A stretch of DNA of 9,312 bases from Bacillota bacterium (GTDB taxonomy: Bacteria > Bacillota > GCA-003054495 > Carboxydocellales > JAJZTU01). The DNA is taken from NCBI GenBank assembly GCA_021848765.1, contig JAJZTU010000123.1:1-9312 (forward strand), in the 5' to 3' direction. How positions within the stretch are numbered: the stretch's first letter is position 1; every line of letters starts with the position of its first letter. Of the stretch, positions 5,895 through 9,312 are shown piece after piece. Under the pieces are notes generated by a model, which worked only from the letters and a program-made list of their open reading frames with translations, made no database searches and was not told the DNA's origin. A program made the position numbers and the translations under genes.

Positions 5895-5924
5895 AAGTAT
5901 ACAATATCACCGGTATGTATACTT
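5895..5924. promoter_or_regulatory. Inverted repeat, candidate operator upstream of the carboxylase promoter
   Basis: AAGTATACA (5895-5903) and TGTATACTT (5916-5924) are perfect inverted arms with a 12-base spacer. Each arm holds the palindrome GTATAC, and the two centres lie 20 bases apart, about two helical turns. The element lies upstream of the -35 box, roughly 47 to 76 bases before the predicted start of transcription, where an activator would bind. It does not match the BirA or FapR consensus as I know them, so the regulator is unknown. Confidence 0.5.
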
Positions 5925-5949
5925 TATTAGGAGGTTGCCTGCGCTAAGT

Positions 5950-5982
5950 ACAAAATGCCCGGGCTGATCCCGGGTATTTTGT
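5950..5982 (-). terminator. Terminator after spoIIIAH, possibly bidirectional
   Basis: A 14-base arm, ACAAAATGCCCGGG (5950-5963), pairs with CCCGGGTATTTTGT (5969-5982) around a five-base loop. The core is six G-C pairs. One position is mismatched on the minus strand and can form G-U on the plus strand. A short run of T follows the GC core in both directions. It lies 30 bases beyond the spoIIIAH stop and should end the spoIIIA transcript. Confidence 0.7.
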
Positions 5983-6012
5983 TTAGTTGGTGATGCTTGA
6001 GAAGCACGTGGA

Positions 6013-6690
6013 CTAATTTTTTGGGATAATGACCATTTCCTGGGCGGACTTGCCTGTAGTCCGTGAAACCAGGTCGGAAATTTTGGCGATATCCTGTTGA
6101 TTCAATTCCTTGGCCTGGACTATAACGGTGACAGCCCCCTCCTGAAGAAAGACGATAGCATCATTATAGTTTTTTGCCTTGAGCATATTTTCAACCAGCA
6201 GTTCTTTAGTCAGGTTCTCGTTCAGGGACAACAGCCTTTTTTGGGCTTCTTTTACCGTTTCCCCAACCGACTTAGGGTTATTGACAATTTCCCGCAGGTT
6301 ATCAACCTGCCGTCCGCGGACCCGGTCTCTTTCCAGACGGTACTCGGCAAAGAATTTATCAGCCGGGTTGTTCGCACTGGCCGCCACCAGGAGGTCATTG
6401 AACTTCTGCTCATTTACAGTAGGGTTGGCCGCACTTTGGCCGCTTTCCTTGGCCATATCTTCAGCTTCTTTAGCCGCATATCTATCCCCGCCCTTGGCCA
6501 CATCCTGCCCGTTAGTTTTGGCCAAATCCTTGTCCGAGCCGGTTTTGGCCTGGTTCACCTGGGCTCTTTCCGGGTCGTAGCGCATGCTTTGGATGGTGCT
6601 TACAATAGCATCGTCATAGCTTATCCAGAGAAGGGTTACCCCCAGGGCCAGGGCTACCAGCCATAAAGTATGCTTATTTTTACTCATCAT
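6013..6690 (-). CDS. spoIIIAH: Stage III sporulation protein AH
   Basis: SpoIIIAH lies in the mother-cell membrane engulfing the forespore, and in the intermembrane space its C-terminal domain binds SpoIIQ from the forespore. The protein has 225 residues (218 in Bacillus subtilis). It has a short cytoplasmic N-terminus, one membrane helix (about 9-24), a hydrophilic stalk (about 40-95) with four Asp-x-Ala-Lys repeats, and a C-terminal YscJ/FliF-like ring-building domain (about 96-225). That domain contains EYRLERDRVRGRQVDNL (116-132) and ends in the strand pair AIVFLQEGAVTVIVQA (178-193) plus EMVIIP (218-223). Two adjacent ATG codons (6690 and 6687) follow GAGGTG, which overlaps the spoIIIAG stop; either could start. 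It is the last gene of the spoIIIA operon. Confidence 0.94.
   Translation of the reverse strand: MMSKNKHTLWLVALALGVTLLWISYDDAIVSTIQSMRYDPERAQVNQAKTGSDKDLAKTNGQDVAKGGDRYAAKEAEDMAKESGQSAANPTVNEQKFNDLLVAASANNPADKFFAEYRLERDRVRGRQVDNLREIVNNPKSVGETVKEAQKRLLSLNENLTKELLVENMLKAKNYNDAIVFLQEGAVTVIVQAKELNQQDIAKISDLVSRTTGKSAQEMVIIPKN
6436..6528 (-). repeat. Four degenerate octapeptide repeats in the SpoIIIAH stalk
   Basis: Residues 55-85 of SpoIIIAH read as DLAKTNGQ, DVAKGGDR, YAAKEAE and DMAKESGQ, a repeated [D/Y]-x-A-K with four (once three) variable residues. The DNA shows the recurring minus-strand TGGCCAA. The repeats lie in the flexible part between the membrane helix and the ring domain. Confidence 0.6.
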
Positions 6691-6697
6691 TTACACC

Positions 6698-7297
6698 TCA
6701 CTTCTCCATAGGTTGGACACTAATTTTATGAGCAGGTATGTTTAATAAGGTCTCGATAGTTCTGGTCAGGGCCAGTTTGGTACGGTAATCCTGGGCTCCC
6801 TCGGCCACTACCAGTATCCCTTCAATTTCCGGTTTCACCGCTTTAATCAATACCGGGTCCTCGGCGCCGCTCTTGGCGCCACGTTCCATAACTAGCTGCC
6901 CGTCTTCCGTGGTTTCACTGATGGTCCTGGCAGCCCCCTCGGGGTCCTTTTCGCTGGTAGTCCGGTGGTTGGTGCTGGCATTAACGGCAAATTGCCGTTC
7001 AGTTGTCGAAGCCAGGTAGACCCTAACCTGGACCTTGCCAACACCGTGGACTTTGGACAGAATGTCAGCAACCCGTTTCTCCAGAGCAGTCTCATCATGG
7101 GTGATTTGATCTCCCAGGGTGGGAACGGTTTGGATTTCGGCAGCTTCAGGCGCTGTCTTGCCCTCCTGCACCTCTTCACCCTTTGGTGAAAAGATACCGG
7201 CCATTACCAACAGAGCTACACCTACCCCGGCAAACACCAGGTATTTGCTGATTTTAGCCAGTTGCTCCTTTTTCAGCGGTACTTTTTCATCTGACAC
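6698..7297 (-). CDS. spoIIIAG: Stage III sporulation protein AG
   Basis: SpoIIIAG forms a large multimeric ring in the intermembrane space of the mother cell-forespore channel. The protein has 199 residues from a GTG at 7297, behind AAGGAGG. It has a cytoplasmic N-terminus, one membrane helix (about 17-36), a short acidic linker, then the ring-building domain starting ALEKRVADILSKVHGVGKVQ (71-90). The domain is interrupted by a Ser/Thr/Glu-rich insertion (about 98-150), as in known SpoIIIAG, where the insertion forms a beta structure. It closes with EGILVVAEGA (159-168) and LLNIPAHKISVQPM (184-197). The start overlaps the end of spoIIIAF by 11 bases, so translation is probably coupled. Upstream in-frame codons add a basic stretch with no ribosome site and were not used. 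Confidence 0.94.
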   Translation of the reverse strand: MSDEKVPLKKEQLAKISKYLVFAGVGVALLVMAGIFSPKGEEVQEGKTAPEAAEIQTVPTLGDQITHDETALEKRVADILSKVHGVGKVQVRVYLASTTERQFAVNASTNHRTTSEKDPEGAARTISETTEDGQLVMERGAKSGAEDPVLIKAVKPEIEGILVVAEGAQDYRTKLALTRTIETLLNIPAHKISVQPMEK

Positions 7298-7976
7298 TGG
7301 ATTTCCCCTCCTTAATTTGCTTGATTTCCACCGCCTCCGGGTGGATCCCATACAGGTTGGCCAGAGTATTTCTTAACTGTTTAACGGTCTGGTCCGGGAC
7401 GGCAGCGGCTTCCGCCCGGTTTCGTTTAGCTTCCGCATTGCCGGAGACCCGTAAGCCCCGCTCTCCCGTACCCTTTGTCCCTCCCAGGTCAATTTCCACC
7501 GGCTGGACCAGGGGACTGTTGCGGCCGTCCGGGAGTTTATCATGCACTGCCGGCGCCACAGTTAGTTGGATTTTTTCGACTTTGCCAAGCAGTCCTTCCT
7601 GCCCCTTGACTTCAACCCTGGCATTCCGGACCTCAACTCCGGGCACCAGATTGGCTAATCCGGTTACCTGGGCAGCCAGTTTTTGCCGGTATTGCTCCAC
7701 AGCTTGGGTTTGGTTGTCCTGGCGGATTTGCTCACCTTTGGCCAGAATTTGTTCCAAGGGGACCCCCTTGCTCTCTACTGTCCAGGCTTGGAGGTCTGTT
7801 GTCCACTCCTTGTTGAGCAGCCCAAGGAGAGGGTTCAGGATAGTGACCAAAATGAACAGGCCTACTATTACCTGGACGAATCGCTTTAGATCATTAGAGG
7901 GTAGGAACATCTCCAGGAGGCTGGCCAGGATGATTATTACGGCTAGGCTGCGGACCAGATCGCTTAGCGTTTCCAC
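7287..7976 (-). CDS. spoIIIAF: Stage III sporulation protein AF
   Basis: The protein has 229 residues from a GTG at 7976, six bases after AGAAAGGAGG. Two membrane helices at about 8-25 and 33-53 are joined by EMFLPSNDLKRFVQ, the recognisable SpoIIIAF loop. A long soluble part follows, with a coiled segment near QTQAVEQYRQKLAAQV and a C-terminal ring-building-like domain ending LANLYGIHPEAVEIKQI. SpoIIIAF is a mother-cell membrane part of the SpoIIIA channel, needed for late sigma-G activity in the forespore. The soluble part contains a stretch rich in Gly, Asn and Arg (about residues 165-195) that looks like a linker. It sits 33 bases after spoIIIAE and overlaps spoIIIAG. Confidence 0.93.
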   Translation of the reverse strand: METLSDLVRSLAVIIILASLLEMFLPSNDLKRFVQVIVGLFILVTILNPLLGLLNKEWTTDLQAWTVESKGVPLEQILAKGEQIRQDNQTQAVEQYRQKLAAQVTGLANLVPGVEVRNARVEVKGQEGLLGKVEKIQLTVAPAVHDKLPDGRNSPLVQPVEIDLGGTKGTGERGLRVSGNAEAKRNRAEAAAVPDQTVKQLRNTLANLYGIHPEAVEIKQIKEGKSSVR

Positions 7977-8009
7977 AAGTGTCCTCCTTTCTTAGACATG
8001 GTCCCTGAA

Positions 8010-9191
8010 TTACCTGAGCATTGTCGCCATGTTGCCTGCTCCTACCACAATGGTTACGGCGAAGAAGAACATTAAACCTACTGCCGAAACTGCGGCGAAG
8101 AGGACGGTGAGGCTTTTTTCCAGGTGTTCCAGGCAGTCGGCTACCTGTCCTGCGCCTATGGGCTGCATCAGTGCTCCGGCCAGCTTATAGACAAAGATCA
8201 GGGCCAGAATCTTCAGGGAAGGAAGGGCGCAGAGAGCGAAAATAATTATTACCCCAACCAGGCCTACCGCATTTTTTAGCAGCAGGGACCCGCCAATTAC
8301 GGCATCGACGGCATCGGAAAACATTCCTCCAACTACCGGAATAAAGGCATCGGTAGCGAATTTGGCTGTCCGCAGGGCGACCCCGTCAGCTACTGAGCCG
8401 GCTACTCCCTGGACACTGATTACACCGATAAAAATGGTCATCAGCAGCATTACCAGAGTTATGCTTACCTGACGGAACAGTCCTGCCAGGCGGGAGACCT
8501 GAAAGCGGTCGGAGATACTGTTAACAAAGCCTAAAATAGCCGAGAAAAAGATTAAGGGAATGATTATGTTCTTTACCACGGTACTTAAGAGTCCCAGTAC
8601 CAAAACCATAACCGGGTGAAAAATGGCGGCAGAGGCCAGTCCGCCCATAGCAGCCAGCAAAGTCAGGAGAATGGGAAAAAGAACCTGCATGAAGCTGACC
8701 ATGTCGGTAACCGCTGTCCGGCCCAAATTGATGGCAATGGTCAGGGAACCGATGGCCAGGGTGATAACCACCAAAAAGACCACTGCCTGGGCGGCTTTGC
8801 TCACTGTCCCTTTTTCGAAGGCAACAGTGAGGTTTTGAATCACCGCCATAATCACCCCCAGGATAATCAGCTTGCCCAGGAGGTGGGTATTGGCCATAAC
8901 TTCCTTGAAGAGATATTTCAAAATTCCGGTAAACACCGCTGCGATGTCCAGGGTTACCTTGCCCTGGCGCAGGTTATCCAGGAAGTTTTTTAAGCTTAGG
9001 TCCGGAATGTAGGGGGCCAGTTCCCGGTCAATTTTGGTCAGGTACTGGTCAATCTGGGAAAGGTCAATAGTGTTTTGGATTTTTTGATTTGCGGTACCCG
9101 GTGCTTTCTCAACAGGGGCAGCTTGGACCACGGTTGCCCAAAGAAAAAGGGTCCCAAGGCAAATCAGCCAGAACATCCAGAATTTTTTCAT
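8010..9191 (-). CDS. spoIIIAE: Stage III sporulation protein AE
   Basis: The protein has 393 residues and starts at ATG 9191, behind AAGGTGTGA that overlaps the spoIIIAD stop. Residues 1-24 form a signal peptide, with probable cleavage after VQA. A short exported helical region follows (about 40-95), then a multi-pass membrane domain with hydrophobic segments near 105-123, 135-155, 166-186, 192-222, 240-262, 308-345 and 361-386. PVVGGMFSDAVDAVIGG (285-301) is a well-conserved type of SpoIIIAE segment. SpoIIIAE is the largest membrane subunit of the SpoIIIA complex and may form the membrane pore under the ring proteins. That mechanical role is a published idea and is not shown by this sequence. 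Confidence 0.95.
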   Translation of the reverse strand: MKKFWMFWLICLGTLFLWATVVQAAPVEKAPGTANQKIQNTIDLSQIDQYLTKIDRELAPYIPDLSLKNFLDNLRQGKVTLDIAAVFTGILKYLFKEVMANTHLLGKLIILGVIMAVIQNLTVAFEKGTVSKAAQAVVFLVVITLAIGSLTIAINLGRTAVTDMVSFMQVLFPILLTLLAAMGGLASAAIFHPVMVLVLGLLSTVVKNIIIPLIFFSAILGFVNSISDRFQVSRLAGLFRQVSITLVMLLMTIFIGVISVQGVAGSVADGVALRTAKFATDAFIPVVGGMFSDAVDAVIGGSLLLKNAVGLVGVIIIFALCALPSLKILALIFVYKLAGALMQPIGAGQVADCLEHLEKSLTVLFAAVSAVGLMFFFAVTIVVGAGNMATMLR

Positions 9192-9202
9192 CGTATCACA
9201 CC

Positions 9203-9312
9203 TTATGGAATCAATTTCAACAGGGCCTCCAGAATGGCCAGGATGATAGGTATAGCCATTACCATGACCACTATTTTGGCAGCAAACTCAATTTTAGTGG
9301 CCACCACCAGAT
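9203..9312 (-). CDS. spoIIIAD: Stage III sporulation protein AD, C-terminal end only
   Basis: The frame is open from the right window edge to TAA at 9203-9205 and encodes 35 residues beginning LVVATKIEFAAKIVVMVMAI and ending LLKLIP. The TKIEFAAK motif followed by a hydrophobic helix is the usual C-terminus of SpoIIIAD, a small multi-pass membrane protein. It ends 11 bases before spoIIIAE, in the expected operon order. The N-terminal part lies outside the window. Confidence 0.88.
   Translation of the reverse strand, partial: LVVATKIEFAAKIVVMVMAIPIILAILEALLKLIP

Noticed and set aside
5895..5924. BirA (biotin repressor) operator upstream of the biotin carrier gene
   Set aside because: The arms are GTATAC-centred with a 12-base spacer; they do not match the GTTAAC/GTAAAC-type arms of BirA sites known to me.
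6097..6666. Long open frames on the plus strand (for example 6097-6666 and 7321-7995)
   Set aside because: They lie opposite firmly identified spoIII genes, lack good ribosome sites and resemble no family. They are by-products of codon use on the minus strand.
1..9312. Mobile elements, CRISPR arrays, tRNA or rRNA genes
   Set aside because: No transposase, integrase, regular spaced repeats, tRNA-like cloverleaf or rRNA sequence was recognised; the gene order is that of a conserved chromosomal backbone.

Overview
The window reads as chromosome of a spore-forming, Gram-positive Firmicute of the class Clostridia. A Peptococcaceae-type relative (Desulfotomaculum/Pelotomaculum-like) is my best guess from gene order and protein flavour, but no species is assigned. 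Every real gene lies on the minus strand. Starts are a mix of ATG and GTG, each behind a recognisable purine-rich Shine-Dalgarno (SD) site.

In transcription order (right to left) the window opens with the distal part of the spoIIIA sporulation operon: the end of spoIIIAD (9203-9312), then spoIIIAE, spoIIIAF, spoIIIAG and spoIIIAH, tightly spaced or overlapping. These encode the mother-cell side of the channel joining mother cell and forespore. A GC-rich hairpin near 5950-5982 closes that unit.

A separate metabolic unit follows, with its own sigma-A-like promoter (5855-5882) and an upstream inverted repeat (5895-5924). Its first gene (3842-5785) fuses a pyruvate carboxylase/oxaloacetate decarboxylase-type carboxyltransferase to a complete AccB-type biotin carrier protein. 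The second is accC, biotin carboxylase. A textbook ribosome binding site and an in-frame GTG lie inside the fusion exactly where a free AccB would begin, so the gene may make both a fusion and a free biotin carrier. This is the most interesting observation in the window. A rho-independent terminator follows accC.

A third unit, with its own promoter (2329-2357), carries an Asp23-family protein (YqhY position), AmaP, a DUF2273 membrane protein, nusB and a TsaD/Gcp-like paralog that runs off the left edge. An intrinsic terminator pointing the opposite way (plus strand, 1792-1819) sits between asp23 and amaP although no plus-strand gene is visible.

The order spoIIIA - accB - accC - yqhY - nusB matches the Bacillus subtilis backbone. 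The differences are the carboxyltransferase fused to accB, amaP and the DUF2273 gene between yqhY and nusB, and the TsaD-like gene after nusB. No mobile element, CRISPR array, tRNA or rRNA was seen.
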